A stretch of 64,000 bases of DNA from Castanea sativa (GCF_040712315.1 NC_134022.1:8370173-8434172); one strand, 5' to 3'. Numbered from the stretch's first letter, positions 12,601 to 24,936 are shown. Notes: generated by a model not told the origin, from the letters alone. Program-made: numbers and translations.

Positions 12601-13766
12601 CAGTGTTTTCAGTTTTCAGTTTTCAGCAATAAGTTCTATCCAAACGGACCATTAGTGGTAAGTTATACATGCACCCAACGGATTTTGAATCCATGATCTC
12701 ACTTAATGGGACTTGCTAATATTTCTTAGAACAAAATATAAAAAGAAACCAAGGAAATTCAGATAGAAGCAACATGGTAGGAAATGCAACTTGATAAGCA
12801 AACTGTTGAAGAGAAGAAGCCTTGGTTTAAGCACAAACATACCTTGTTTATCAACCCATCATCAATTACAGAACTGCTAATGCTCTTGTAAAGCTCAAAA
12901 AGTGCTTCAACTTCACTTACAGTAACTGGGAAATAAAAAGGGCACACAAGATGAAAAAATTAAAACTAGAAAGAGAGATTTGTGAGAATGTACAATAAAT
13001 AGAATATATATTTATATTTATATGTTACACAGACCCAATGCTTCTTGAACTCACAACCTCACCCTTCACCCCAATATCATTATATTGATACTCAAAGAAA
13101 GAAGAATAATATTGAGATGGACAAAATACTTTTCAGCCCTCATTATTATCTAAATTCAAAGGTTAGTCTTAGAGTAAAGGCAGACAAGTCAGTTGTCATT
13201 CCTTCGCTCATTTACGATGTGTACCAGGCATTTCCCATTTACAGATAACTATTATTGAATGTACTAAGTTATCCATTGAGCCTATGACGTATCCAAGACA
13301 AGACAGGTTACATACAAGACTTGTAAATGGAGGTTCTTTCTTTGTACAGTCTTCCTTGCCCAAGCTGGATTAAAATGAAGTTCAAAGGTTTTGGCATAGC
13401 CAATTATGAATGTGTATGCCAACCAACTTTTTGAGCTTCTCTGGCATTACAAGACCCCCAAGGATGATATATAACTGGTATAGCAGTTACATCATGCAGG
13501 GATTTATCTATTCTTTCTAGCAAATTATCTTTTCTTAGGAGAGATTTCATAAATTATAACATAAAGTCCAATAAGATGTGACCAACACTATAATCACAAC
13601 CTTTAGAGAAATCAGAGTCTACAATTGCAAAATACATGGGACTTATGCTTGACCTCAATTATTAAAATAGTAAAAGAAGCAACTTACAAGCAGTTTGTGA
13701 AGCAAGAACAATTGGGTCCTCATGTCCTGGAACCTGTCTTCTTCCAGTAGACTGAAGACAGCCCAT
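9640..13766 (-). CDS. CBL1/CBL9-like: Calcineurin B-like calcium sensor, CBL1/CBL9 type, 8 coding exons
   Basis: Coding exons on the minus strand: 13766-13688, 12925-12843, 11871-11812, 11381-11273, 11137-11085, 10339-10259, 9933-9821, 9703-9640. All introns are GT/AG and the phases join without a break to give 213 aa, the length of Arabidopsis CBL1. The N-terminus [10 protein letters not shown] has Gly2 and Cys3, the myristoylation/palmitoylation signal of plasma-membrane CBLs. EF-hands lie at about residues 35-60 (non-canonical), 76-92, 113-128 (loop [12 protein letters not shown]) and 157-173 (loop [12 protein letters not shown]). The C-terminal FPSF motif has Ser201, the site CIPK kinases phosphorylate in family members. 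Known role: binds Ca2+ and recruits CIPK kinases to membranes to control K+, nitrate and stress responses. CBL1 and CBL9 cannot be told apart here. Confidence 0.95.
12382..12651 (+). mobile_element. MITE in CBL intron 2, TTA target duplication
   Basis: 270 bp starting GAGGGCGTTTGGATTC and ending GAAT-type inverted sequence ATCCAAACGGACCA, flanked by TTA at 12379-12381 and 12652-12654. A 3-bp TTA/TAA duplication points to PIF/Harbinger-type MITEs. It sits in the intron between coding exons 2 and 3, away from splice sites. The open frames inside are low-complexity. Confidence 0.8.
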
Positions 13767-13812
13767 TTACGGAAGAAGATGGCGGAGGAAGCAGAGCCCT
13801 TGAAAACAAGCG

Positions 13813-14860
13813 CCTAGGCTTCACTACAATATATCAGCAAAACCATCTTAACCTTGCAATTACAAATCCAAATTCAAAGACCGCCATGCAGAAAACAATT
13901 AGTATTAAATAAATCCCAATTTAAAATTAAATGCAAAAAAAAAAAAAAAAAAATCATTGAAATTTTCCACCACATGAATCAATTAAAATTTGATTGATTC
14001 ATTGTTTGATCCAAGAATTCAGTATAACCATTCAAATGAGTCTTCCATGAAAAAATTGAACTCTCTAAAACCGTTTCCTTGAATGAAAAATTAGAGGAAA
14101 ATAAAATTAGTAAATGATAAATAAAGCTTTCCAACAACATCATTCTCTACAACATTTAATTCCTCAAAAACTGAAGGAAGAAAGTAAAAAAAGGAAAGAT
14201 TTTTATTTTTAATTCGTCACCAAAAAAAAAAAAAACACCTTTAGCCCGGCCAAATAAAACAGATCCAAGATTTACGCATAAAGATTTTATTTTCCATGAT
14301 AAACCTTCATTTTCTCAGCAATCAAACAGAGACTTATAATAAAAGACCCAAAATCTAAACTTGCAAGAACACACCATATTCTTCCATTTTCACCAACCCA
14401 GAGAATAATAATAAATAAGCATCAAAACCCCATCATCCAAATCCAAAACACATTACATTTTCCATCAATTTCTCAGCTAACAAACACAGAATTACAACAA
14501 CAAACAACACCCAAAACCTCAAATTAAAATCCATGCAAAACCCATGTCATGATTTTTTTTTTTTTTTGTTAAAAGAAAAAGGAAGGAAGAGAAACTCACC
14601 GACCAACAAAAATTGGCCGAAGAACCGTAATCGAAGAGAGAGAGCTATATAAAAAGAAATAGCGGGCACAGAATTGAAGACGAGAAACAAACCAGAGAGA
14701 TAGAGATAGAGATGGAGGGCTGAGATTGAGTTTGAGGGAGCGAAGAAACCGAGAAACTCACGGCTGATTTATTTGAGGAGCTGTCTAAAAATAAAAACAT
14801 AAACAAAAAACTCTAAGCTCTCTCTCTCTCTCTCTCTCTCTGTGTCTCTAAAAACAAGAG
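13813..14860 (-). other. CBL 5' leader: non-coding first exon and 5'UTR intron
   Basis: On the minus strand a good donor (GTGAGT at 14599-14594) follows an exon starting somewhere in 14600-14860. Possible acceptors are at 13824/13825 or 13814/13815, 50-60 bp upstream of the ATG. The leader contains a (CT)n run at 14817-14842, common in plant 5'UTRs. The transcription start cannot be fixed from sequence alone. Confidence 0.6.
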
Positions 14861-14949
14861 AAGTCTGTTGCGAAGTTAGAAACGACACTGCGAGTCTCTG
14901 AGAAAATATAGGGAGTGGATGTGGGTGAGGGTGCGTGGCCTTCACGTTC

Positions 14950-16245
14950 TACTTCTGCGCGTGCAAAACGGAAAATTATAACAAAACATTAAGCTTTGGC
15001 ATTTCAGAATATTCCCTTTTAGAAACTATCATAACGGGAATTCGTTACCATCTTACCATAATTTTTTTTTTTTTTTTTTTTTTTAGGATCTACCTTAATC
15101 ATATAAATAAATAAATAAATTTTTTTTTTTTTTTGGTCGGCAACCCCTCTCCAGTTCTATTTTCTAGTCAATTGTTTCTCAAAAAAAAAAAAATTAATTC
15201 TAGCCAATAATTCAGCGGCCAAAAATTAGTATTTTATTTTAATAGATAACCTTTCTATCAAAAGAAAAAAACAAAATTATTAGATAAAACTTTGTTGGTC
15301 CATTAGGAGACATTTGAGGAATTGACAATAAATTTGAAAGACGTTTCACTATTATAAAATTTTAGAATTTAGAGGTTCTTAAGTTTCATCTACCTGCGAC
15401 TCTTTACACGTGTCATAAGTAAAAATGAAATAGTGTAACCAAAATGACGTAAAACTATTCTTATATTTAAAAAATTGTTTGGTTAATGGCTGTGTCTAAT
15501 GTATTTGTTAACTATTAATTATTGAGCATTTTCGAAATATTAGAAATGTGTGTTCTTCTCTTTCACATAACTGTGGATTTCACTAATTAAATTTATGGTA
15601 GAATCTATAATTTATGTAAAAAGAGAAAGTACACATTTATAGCACTTTTAAAGTATTCAATAATTTTCTTTAATGTACTATTCTAGAAAAGTTTCAATAC
15701 AGCATCCATTGAAAATATAAAAAAACTGAAAAAAAATATCAGTTAAATTTTTTTCCAAAAAAAGTTTATAAAAAAATATTTCTTAAATTAATGGACTTAA
15801 GAAATCTGTTATATTTTCCCTTTAAAAATATATATTAAAAAACTAAAACTTTTTTTAGAAGAATAGCTTATATACCTTCTTTTTTTAAAAAAAAAAAAAA
15901 ATAGGGGAAATGGCTTATATAGCTTGATTAGTCATACAAATAAAGAAATGTAACTTGCACCTAAAATAAAACTAAATTCGGACTTATTGTCACAGGATGT
16001 GCAAAAGTGCCTGGCTTTAAAATAATTCTCTTGCACACTACTTTATTGCAGTGTTAACCTTAGCCATTTGATTTTTAAATCACTATATAGTACATATAAT
16101 TTCCTTTTCCTATAAAAAAATTCTTTTGCAGTAACAATCATTATTTATTGGGTTTCTAATGAACTCTTAAAATAACTGCATGGGTGGGTAAGCTAAGATA
16201 AGTAGCAAGAAACTTAATGTCAACTTGTCAAGTTTATATAACATG
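14950..16245. other. AT-rich intergenic DNA (upstream of CBL), no gene seen
   Basis: The CBL promoter must lie at the low-coordinate end. Otherwise there are poly-T and poly-A runs (15061-15084, 15121-15134) and no credible open frame. Confidence 0.45.
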
Positions 16246-16249
16246 GCTA

Positions 16250-16670
16250 CAATTTTTTGATATGGACAAAATTTGACTACAAATTTAGTTGTATTCCATA
16301 GTTAAAACTCTCACTAAAAAAATTAACATAACTATTTATTTCGAAAATCTACTCATTGGATGACATGTGTTTTATGTTTTTAACTTGGATGTTAAATGTT
16401 GTTTAAATCGAATGTTGTTTACTATTTGATCTATAAATTTATTTTTTATATAGAATTCTATATTACAAAAACTTTAAATTTAAATATTTAATTATAACAT
16501 AGCTATTGATTTTAGATATTTTGAAAATTTTGTAAGCATAGAGAATATAAGAAGAAAATATATTTCAATGGTAGATTTGTCAAAATTTATATCTAATAAA
16601 AAGATATTGAATGGAGTTGAACTTGAAGCCATTAGCTGCAACCAAATTTGTAACCAATTTTTTTTTTTTT
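16250..16670 (+). repeat. Dispersed AT-rich repeat, copy 1
   Basis: Shares ordered blocks with 51740-52125: a GGCTACAA/GACTACAAATTTAGTTGTA start, then AAACTT(G/T)AAATTTAAATATTT, then AAGAAAATAT...CAATG(G/A)TA, then AATAA(A/G)AAGATATTGA. A weaker reverse-oriented relative is seen near 53280-53500. Class unknown. Confidence 0.55.
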
Positions 16671-16679
16671 ATAAATATA

Positions 16680-18050
16680 TAAGAACAATTGAAGATCTTA
16701 TACGTGGAAGATAAGGCATACAACTTGTTTATAAGATTGAATGAATCATATTATTAAAATAGACATATATAATCTTATAAACTATTGTGGGAGGAGATTC
16801 ATTAATTTTTTAAAATTCATTTGCTAAGGGTTACAAATAAATTAATCACATAATACAGACTACACACTACACAGTGAAGATTCCTCCCTATATGAACTTA
16901 TAATTTTTTAGAATTCATTTCAGCTTGTGAAGGGTTATAATTACAAATAAATTAATCACCAAATACAGACAAAGTAGGTCTTGTAAAAACTAAAAGCCCA
17001 ATATAAACTATAAAGCTATAAAAATTAAGTGGAATGCTATTATCACTAGCTTCACACGCTAGAATGTGATGTCATTTTCTCATTTACTAAATTTCCCCTA
17101 GCTTGTATCTTAGGCAATCTTAGCTATATATTATTTCAAAATATTTCTTTCAACATTTCAAATATCTTTTCCGTGTTTATCCAAAAAAACCTAGTTTCAC
17201 TTTATTTACTTCAACCTTCCTTACTTATATTTTCACCAATTAGCATACTAAGTAGATTTTTTTTTTTGGAAACACTAAGATTTAAATTTAGGATAATTAA
17301 TTACTCTTTATTATTAAGATAAGATACCAATAATTTTTTTTCCTAGACAGGTTTGTTCAGAATCCCTTAATTGACGATAAGTACAAAATTATTGAGTACT
17401 TTAATTAGTTCTAAACCAATGTTCAGCCATGCCTTTATGTGCATGAGTAATGATATATCATTTGGTCCTGGCTTATGATTTCATTTTTAACTTTATTCTT
17501 TCCTTGTAACTACAATGCAAGGATCCAACATAGGTTATGCAGATTCTAGAGGAAGGAGTCCATTTTATCAAAAGCATTAACTTTGTAAATTACTATCATT
17601 TTGTTTCTAAGACCATGAGAATGGGCGGTAGTTAACAAAAGCATAAGCTTTCTAAACTGTGCTTCAACAGAATGGAATTTTTAATGTCTCTAACTCTCCA
17701 CACCTTTAAGGGCCTTTATAAGATGGTAAAAATAATCATAAACATTGCTTTCATGAGCCCACTTGTGATCAAATGCTCTTACAGCTGGAATACCCTAGAA
17801 TTCATATTTTTAAAGAAAAGAAGCCTCTATATTAATTTTGTGATTGGTGCAATCCTCAAGATTGAAGAAAAGGACTTGATATACTTTGCTTGGCCACAAA
17901 TGATGCTTGACTTGCCAATATATTTGGACAAAATGTGTAGAATAAAATGTCACAAGATCCAAAGAATCTTAAACGACAAGATCTAACAAAAATGTCTTCG
18001 TTTTTCACGTGTTCTCTCCAACTTGTTTGTGTTTGACACATTTAAGTTAG
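16680..18050. other. AT-rich intergenic DNA, no gene supported
   Basis: A 104-codon open frame at 17672-17986 has no recognisable domain and no splice context. It may be an unrecognised remnant of the retroelement that follows. Confidence 0.4.
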
Positions 18051-18429
18051 TAGCTTGAATTGATGCAGGGAAAATTTTTTATTTTCAATATCGATATGAC
18101 TGAGGAAGCTTACAACTCATCACATGCCCTTGTTTGGTTACAGAGGATTGTACCATGTTACCTCTGCATGGATATAGATGTAGGCAACATGTGAAAAAAG
18201 GTTTGAAAAGCAGAAAAGATGTTCCATTATTTGTGGAGCATAGAACACTTCACAAATCGACAACGTACAACAATCATAAATGTTTTTCCCAACTTTGTTG
18301 ACGATGATCTATTAACAACCTCCTATGGTAGGGTTTAGAGTTTGTATCTTATATACCCATCCCGATGTTATATTTGTCGTGAATCAAGTGTGTCAATTTA
18401 TGCATTAATTATGGTGTTCACATTGATTG

Positions 18430-18960
18430 GATCACTATTAATGAAATTTTTGTAATTTTGTTGTCTCAAACACGCTCACACATTACCATGACCTTCTCTT
18501 CCAATTTGGTCCAATTTGCCTTGAGACCTATTTTGATGCTAATTTTATATCCAAACATAGATTTAAATTCTATCATATCTCTTAAAGTGCCAAAATGCAC
18601 ACAACGGTATTCCGGCTCAAATATTGAAGGAGAATACCGTTAAATGGCACTCACATTTGCCTTGGCTTCTCTTTTAAGATATGCATATTTTCCTCCATCA
18701 ACCTCCATTCATTTAGTGTGATAACACCAATTAAATGCCTCTTTACTCTAACTCAATTTTTCATGCACGCATGAAGCACTCGGAAGTTGACTATCTTGAT
18801 GTCTGAAAGTAGTTTGTGCTTAAAGAGCTCACCATTTGTTACCTCAACACTAAGGACCAAATTGCTGATGTGTTTTCAAAAGCTATATGTCACAAGGGCT
18901 TGGGGGCGGAGTGTCTGACCTATTAGCTTAAGGAAGCAATCATGAAAATTCCATAAAAGA
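18430..18960 (+). pseudogene. Copia retrotransposon RNase H remnant
   Basis: Scattered blocks match the end of Copia pol. Near 18580-18640 is a decayed SxxxVPKCTQRYSGSNIEGEYR, corresponding to the family's SRSSTEAEYRA-type segment. Near 18748-18800 is SIFHARMKHSEVDYLDV. Near 18840-18895 is YLNTKDQIADVFSKAI, the family's STKDQVADIFTKAL-type segment. Stops and frame changes separate the blocks, so it is dead. Lineage and LTRs not identified. Confidence 0.7.
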
Positions 18961-18989
18961 GGGTAATAGTCATGGATTGAGCTAATCTC

Positions 18990-20445
18990 ACCAAAATAGG
19001 TAAACAGTCAACTACCATTATTCTTGGATGGATCCAAGGAAGACAAAACTGAACTCAAGACTATTTATTTGTACCATAATTAGTGATGAAGCTAGGATTT
19101 CTATTGAGGGGGGGGGGGGGGCAAAAGTATGAACCAAATTTATTTTTTATTACAATCAAAATTAGTATCCATTTAATTAATAACAAAATATCAACAATTA
19201 AAAAATACAAAATAACTATATATTTGTACTTTTTAATGCAATTATCTATCAAAATGAAATTCAACGTTCTTTTCAATCTCATAAATCATAATAATTAATT
19301 AATTCCGTCCTAAATGTCACTAAAATTTCCATTTCAATGTATAAATCAAAGAGTGTGTTAAAAAACCATCTTCAATTAGTGTACAAAATCAAAGAATCTA
19401 TTTGAATATCATCTTCCACTTTGTGTTGTGAACCCAATTTTAATAATTTTCATGGTTGAAAATACCCATTTCATAGCTGTAGTGGAAATAGAAAGATTAA
19501 TTAAAAGTATAACTGATTCTCAACAAAAAAAAAAATTAAAAGCATAACCATACAACCACTCTATGAATTAAATAAATTGGTAAGCTACTAATTTTTTAGT
19601 CCTTACTAGTTATTGAAAAAATTAAAAAATATTTAACAATTTTTGGAATCTAAATGTAAACCACAGTATTATCATAATGGTGAAATTCTATTTTTCAATG
19701 GTAGTTTTTCATAATTTATGAATCTTACTACTAATACTTGTTTAAGCATAAAAAATATCTAATCGATATTAATGCTCAATTGTAAAGTCAATTTTCTAAC
19801 GATAAATATTTTAAAAAATCCACTAGGTGGAATCAACCAACTGAATAACTTCCAAATCTCAAAGTTGTCCCAAACTTTTAATATTGGATCCCAAATAAGC
19901 AAACAACCAAAATGTCTTACCAATATTTTTTGTTTTTCATCAAAGTTTTTTTTTTTAATGGATTTATTTTTGTTTTGTTGGTAAAAAGTAAAGGGTTTTT
20001 TTTCTTAAAGGGACCACCAAAATCTTCATTAATTTCTTATATGACCATTTTAATTAATTTTGAGGTTTTTTGGGGTTAGATGACTATTTTAATTTTTGTG
20101 TTTTCAATTTTGGAGGGGTCATACGAATTTTTTAATAAAAAAACTCAAAAATCCACGGACCTTGGTCTAAAAAATACCTCCGTTGTTATGTTTGATGGCT
20201 TGGATTATTTTGTGCAACACGTCGCTTGGGATAATTGCCCATTGAATTCCCAGCCGGCCTTAGATATCCAACTTCAATTTGGAATTGATGTCTGGACCAC
20301 ACCTACTCAATGTATATTGACTGGTTTGGAATAGTAGCAAAGTAGATATACTTGGCATTTAGAGTTCTACTTGAAGTAGACTTTGTCTTTACTTGGATTA
20401 GTATTTTGCACGTGAACGTAAGAGAATACAATTCTGGTTCTTGAA
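18990..20445. other. AT-rich intergenic DNA
   Basis: Contains a run of 13 G at about 19108-19120, next to a GTGATGAAGCTAGGATTTC motif that often starts small plant repeats, and AT-rich filler. No gene is supported. Frames at 19083-19298 and 20080-20334 lack any recognised motif. Confidence 0.4.
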
Positions 20446-20452
20446 TGACTTA

Positions 20453-20582
20453 GGTGGTGTTTGGAAAAGGAGTTTGAGTTAAGTGTTTTTGATATACGTG
20501 TGGTGAAAATGTGTGTGAAAATGTGTGTAATATTATTTAAAATGTGAAAATGTGAGTTAGAACTCACTCACCAAACAGGGCC
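20453..20582. mobile_element. MITE (GGG-TGTTTGG family), 130 bp, TTA duplication
   Basis: Ends GGTGGTGTTTGG and, inverted, GGCCCTGTTTGG. Flanked by TTA at 20450-20452 and 20583-20585. Same family as 22022-22160, 38330-38449 and 56077-56211. PIF/Harbinger-type by target duplication. Confidence 0.85.
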
Positions 20583-20589
20583 TTATATC

Positions 20590-21390
20590 TTTGCCGACTT
20601 GATATCCTATATAAGGAGTGTGTTGCGGCAATTGAAGAGTGTGGAAATAGAAAGTTTGGCTGGTACATATATACAATAGTTCTCTAGTTTAGAATAGTGT
20701 AAGGTTTTCTCTATTTTTTGTATTTGCGAGATAGATAATGGGTGTATTGGGGTTTAGGTTATTGTGAGAATACTGATGCACCAACTTGTATATCTTCATA
20801 TTTGATTAGTGAAATTCCTTGATTAGTGGAATTCCTTGGTGTTCTTTCATTTGTGTGTGTTTGTTTATTTTCAAATTTTGAGTTTGCTTCACTTCTATTA
20901 TTTATTTCTTGGAAATCTTTCTATAGTCCTAATATTTTTACAATCAATATTGAAGTGGGAGTGCTATTTGGAGGCGCTTTCCTGCAACTTCCATCCCTAC
21001 CCATGATAAACTATTACTTAATTGCCTCAATATCTTAAGATTAGAAAGAATGAATTTAATTTTAATCACCATTATTAATTAAACGTACTATTATGTTTTC
21101 ACTCCCACTCAATCTCCATGTGGACCATGTCAGTCACATTTTATAGTAACATATTACCAGAATTTTATTAGGCAGAGAAATTGCTAAAAATAAATGACAT
21201 AAAAAATAAATCATTTAAATTTAAATTTTATAAAAAAGAAGAAAAAGAATAATGAAATCGACTTTTTAGTCTGATGATTACCGAGCCCTTAGAAATAAAA
21301 GTTTCCCAGGTATTATGTAAACTTTTTCAATAATTTTTCAATATTAGAAACCACTTTTCTGACCAAAAAAGGAAAAAGAAAATTGTAACT
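20590..21390. other. Intergenic; possible Copia LTR remnant
   Basis: 20600-20840 has a TATATAAGG box followed by a leader-like stretch and a TTGTATATC...GATTAGTGAAATTCC ending that resembles the R/U5 part of Copia LTRs. No TG/CA ends or target duplication could be fixed. Nothing coding. Confidence 0.3.
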
Positions 21391-21395
21391 ACTAT

Positions 21396-21765
21396 ATAAC
21401 CTGAGTACAAATAGGTTCGATATACCTAGTTTAATTCCGATGTCAAGAAATTTAAGCTGAAGCCTGAAGAGGGCTACTTGATTGCTTCAAAGAATGCCAG
21501 TCAATCTGAACAGTGAACATAAATGCCAGGGATGTATAAAGATTATACATCACCTCTGCTAATTTTTCACAGAAAAATTCGCATATGTTTCACACGCTCA
21601 CTTCACTGGCCGCCAGTACCACAACACAAAAAATTGACTCTAAAGGTTTGAAAATTTCGGTTCTGTAAGACTTAAGAACCAAAAGTGTCAAATGTGGAAA
21701 ATAAACCTCAATTTCTGACTTGATGAAGGAGTAGGTATATTGTGTTTCAGGTGTATATAATAAAA
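21396..21765 (+). repeat. Dispersed inverted repeat, copy 1 (partner at 55005-55517)
   Basis: The stretch from ACCTGAGTACAAAT through TACTTGATTGCTTCAAAGAA, ATGCCAGTCAATCTGAACAG and TTTTTCACAGAAAA to TATTGTGTTTCAGGT is present, in the same order but inverted, at 55517-55005. Identity of the central ~150 bp looks high by eye. Confidence 0.75.
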
Positions 21766-22021
21766 ATTTATATCATGTGAGGTTTATAGGTGTATAAGAC
21801 CCACAAGTTGTGATAGATTTGCTACTTACACCTGAAACACAATTTACTTATTTTTTTTACAGTGCAAATTACTCCGATTGTCTTTTTGTTTGACTTTGAA
21901 TTCTTACAAATTCCTCATTCAACACGCATGCATGCTATAAATTTCTTTTGAAATATTTGATAAAATTTTATTTTTATAAACAATTTATAATACTCATTAA
22001 GTTATAATATTTGAGAAGTAA

Positions 22022-22160
22022 GGGTCCGTTTGGTAAGAGATCTTTGGTACCATTGTTGTTGTTTTATAAAAATACGTGTGGGTAAAAAGTGCGTGAAAAT
22101 ACGAGTAATATTGTTTAAATACTGAAAATTGTTATTTAAACAACAATAACAAACACCCCC
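22022..22160. mobile_element. MITE (GGG-TGTTTGG family), 139 bp, TAA duplication
   Basis: Ends GGGTCCGTTTGGTA and, inverted, GGGGGTGTTTGTTA. Flanked by TAA (22019-22021, 22161-22163). The empty site is visible in the paired duplicate near 22705-22715, where the flanks join as AAATAAGTTTCAG. Confidence 0.92.
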
Positions 22161-22911
22161 TAAGTTTCAGTTACTTACATGTCATTGGAAATATAAATAT
22201 AAATTTAAGATTAATAAATTTAAAATATGAACATATTTAATATTGTTTGCATAAATAGGTAAATGTTTATTTACTTTTTTAATTTAAGAACAAAATTATT
22301 CTTTTTATATTTTTTAATATTAATTTTTGTTATATTTTGTTAAAGTTTGTTTTATTCTCTGCAAATTTGTCAAGTGACATATATTATATATTGATTGGTT
22401 TATATAATATAAACCTCAATTCTTGACTTGACGAAGAATGTATGTTGTGTTTCAAATGTATGTAATGAAAAATTTAATCATGTGAGTTTTATCAGTATAT
22501 AAGGTCAACAAGTTGTGATAAATTCGCTGCTTCATCCTAAAACACAATTTACTTTCTTTTTTTTTTTACTGTGCAAATTGCTCCAATTGTCTTTTTGTTT
22601 GACTTTGATTTCTTACGAATTCCCATTCAACACGCATGTATGCTATAAATTTCTTTTGAAATATTTGATATTTTTATAATACATTAAATTATAATATTTA
22701 AGAAATAAGTTTCAGTTACTTACATGTCATTGGAAATATCCCTTTCAAAAAAAAAAAACTTGTCATTGGAAATATAAATATAAATTTAAGATTAATAAAT
22801 TTAGAATATAAACATATTGTAATATTGTTTGCTTAAATAGGTAAATGTTTATTTACTTTTTTAATTTAAGAACAAAATTATTCTTTTTATATTTTTTAAT
22901 ATTAATTTTTT

Positions 22912-23957
22912 GGGTAAATTCCAAAAACCTACCCTAAGGTTTGACTTAATGCCAACTAGGTCCAACACATTTCAAAACAAACTAATTTGATCCTTAAAGT
23001 CAATTTTTTCCCTGGACAGTCTGGACACCGTTAGCCACATTAGTAGACCATTTTCACTGTGACTCTCTTCTCTGTTAGACTGTTAGTCTCTTCTCTCTTC
23101 TCCTTCCCTCACCTCATATTTGTCATAGCCACAGGCAAAACAACAACCCAATTCTACTCATACCAAAACTCAGCTAAATCCACCACAACAACAAACCCAA
23201 ATCCAAAAAACCAAACCCACCACCATAGCAAAACGACCGCCATAGTGGAACCCACAACCACCCCCACCCCCACAACAAATCCAACCCCATATCAAAGCCC
23301 ACCACCACTGAAAACCCCACTAACCACAATATCCAATTAACCCACAACAAATCTAAACCCATATCAAAACCCACCACCACTAGCCACAAAACCCAAACAA
23401 ACGACAACAAACCCACCACCACCACAGCAAAACCACCACATATTGGTACCCATAACCACCACCGAAAACCCAAATCCCAAAAACCCATAGCAAATCGAAA
23501 CCACCATTGGCAACCCACAACCAAGCCAAACCACCAGTCCACACACCACTTCCTTTGCTTGAGAGAGAAGAGATAGCTAACCCAAACCACCAACCCATCA
23601 AGGGTTAATTTGGCCAAGCAAAAAAAGAAAGAAAAGAAAATAGAACAAGCAAAGGAAAAAGAAAATAGAAAAGGAAAGTGAGAGAGAGAGAGAACCATCG
23701 TGGAGCTCGCAACAACTATGGCTTGCTGGCGGTAGCCATGAGATTTTGGGGGATTAGAGTTTAGGGTTAGGGAAAGGATGAGAAAAGGATAAAATGAGAG
23801 ATCAAAGGAGAGAGTGTTGAGAGACTCAAATGACTAACAGACTTAAACGGTGTGTAGGGACAAAATTGGGCATAAGGACTAAATTTGTTAATTTTGAAAA
23901 ATTTTAAACTTGATTGGTATTAGCTCAAACCTCACGGGTGGTTTGTGTAATTTATCC
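22912..23957. mobile_element. Mutator-like non-autonomous element, 1046 bp, 9-bp target duplication
   Basis: The left end GGGTAAATTCCAAAAACC and the inverted right end GGATAAATTACACAAACC are good terminal inverted repeats. TAATTTTTT flanks both sides (22903-22911, 23958-23966), the 9-bp duplication usual for Mutator-like elements. The empty site is present in the paired unit near 22315. The interior is A/C-rich low-complexity DNA. The 174-codon minus frame at 23174-23698, rich in W, G, V and F, is a composition artefact. There is no transposase. Confidence 0.9.
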
Positions 23958-24183
23958 TAATTTTTTTTGTTATATTTTATTAAAATTTGTTATATATAGA
24001 TTGGTTATATATATATGTGTAAAATTCCTTCTTAGAAACTTAAATCACAGTCATTGCCCTTACACTTCATAAGCACCTGTACTTATAGAGTGATCATCGC
24101 ATAAAAAATGTGTTATAACAATATTATATTATTGATTGATGTTCAACCCATTTAGCCATCCCTCGTCACATCAAAATATTTTC

Positions 24184-24916
24184 TGATAGTGACGTTATTA
24201 CAAGGTGACGATACATGAAGAAGGTGACGGAAGTTCACTTACATATTGAATGCGCGTCAAGAAGCTGACGACAATACGCTGTCCGTCAACTACTGTCACT
24301 AACACCTCTTTAGCATTCATAGCCATGCCCCTTATGCAACAACGTTAGGGTGACGGATCACGTGGACGAGTCAGGGGTGACGACCTTGACTGTGAGGTCT
24401 GGCTGATGTCCTTGGCTGACGGACCACGTTGACGTACGTAAGCCGACGACGGTATAGGAGTTACGCGTGGGCTGACGACCTTGGCAGGTGAAGGCCGAAG
24501 GAATAATCCAACTTTCATTTTTAGCCTATCTGGACCTCTGCTTATGTGAATATAAGGAAAGTCCTTGCGCTACGCGTTCGACTTAGTTAAGGAGATTCCC
24601 ATAAGGAAAGGGCTCAATACAATAGACAAAGATCCGTGAATTACTCTTTTAAAAAGGAAAGTACATCTTCACCTGGGCGCAAATTTCGGCCACACACCAC
24701 TATATATACCCCAAGGCCCTCATGACCCAAAGGTACGCACAATTACCTCAACTACGGCACTCTAGGGTTGTTTAAAAGATTCTAACTTGATCGTCGGAGG
24801 GTCTTTGGCCGGCACCACACCGGTGCTCTCGTCGATCACCTACTTTTTTCCTTCGCGGTGTTGCTTCAAATCGGGAAAGTACTAGCGGCTTCTTGTTGAT
24901 CTTTTAGGCATCATCG
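24184..24916 (+). repeat. 5' LTR, 733 bp
   Basis: Begins TGATAGTGACG and ends ...GGCATCATCG; the 3' LTR ends CATCA, so the last base has changed here. TATA box TATATATA at 24701-24708 marks the promoter. The first 290 bp hold 11 TGACG/CGTCA pentamers. Confidence 0.93.
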
Positions 24917-24936
24917 GTTGGCGCCGTACGTGGGAA
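24917..24936 (+). other. Primer-binding site
   Basis: GTTGGCGCCGTACGTGGGAA follows the 5' LTR directly. TTGGCGCC-type sites of this form are usual in Tat-lineage Gypsy elements. The exact tRNA was not determined. Confidence 0.8.

Larger units (their letters stand above)
21703..24020 (+). repeat. Direct tandem duplication, two units, each with a private insertion
   Basis: Unit A (21703-22410) and unit B (22411 to about 24020) both begin AAACCTCAAT and share long blocks, including AACACGCATG-ATGCTATAAATT and TAGGTAAATGTTTATTTAC. Unit A holds a 139-bp MITE that unit B lacks. Unit B holds a 1046-bp Mutator-like element that unit A lacks. Without the insertions the units are about 555-566 bp. A short inverted repeat (ATTGTGTTTCAGGTGTA at 21738 and its complement near 21829) lies in unit A. 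Confidence 0.85.

Noticed and set aside
23174..23698. 174-codon minus-strand open frame
   Set aside because: W/G/V/F-rich product of A/C-rich low-complexity DNA inside a Mutator-like element; no domain, no splice or start context.
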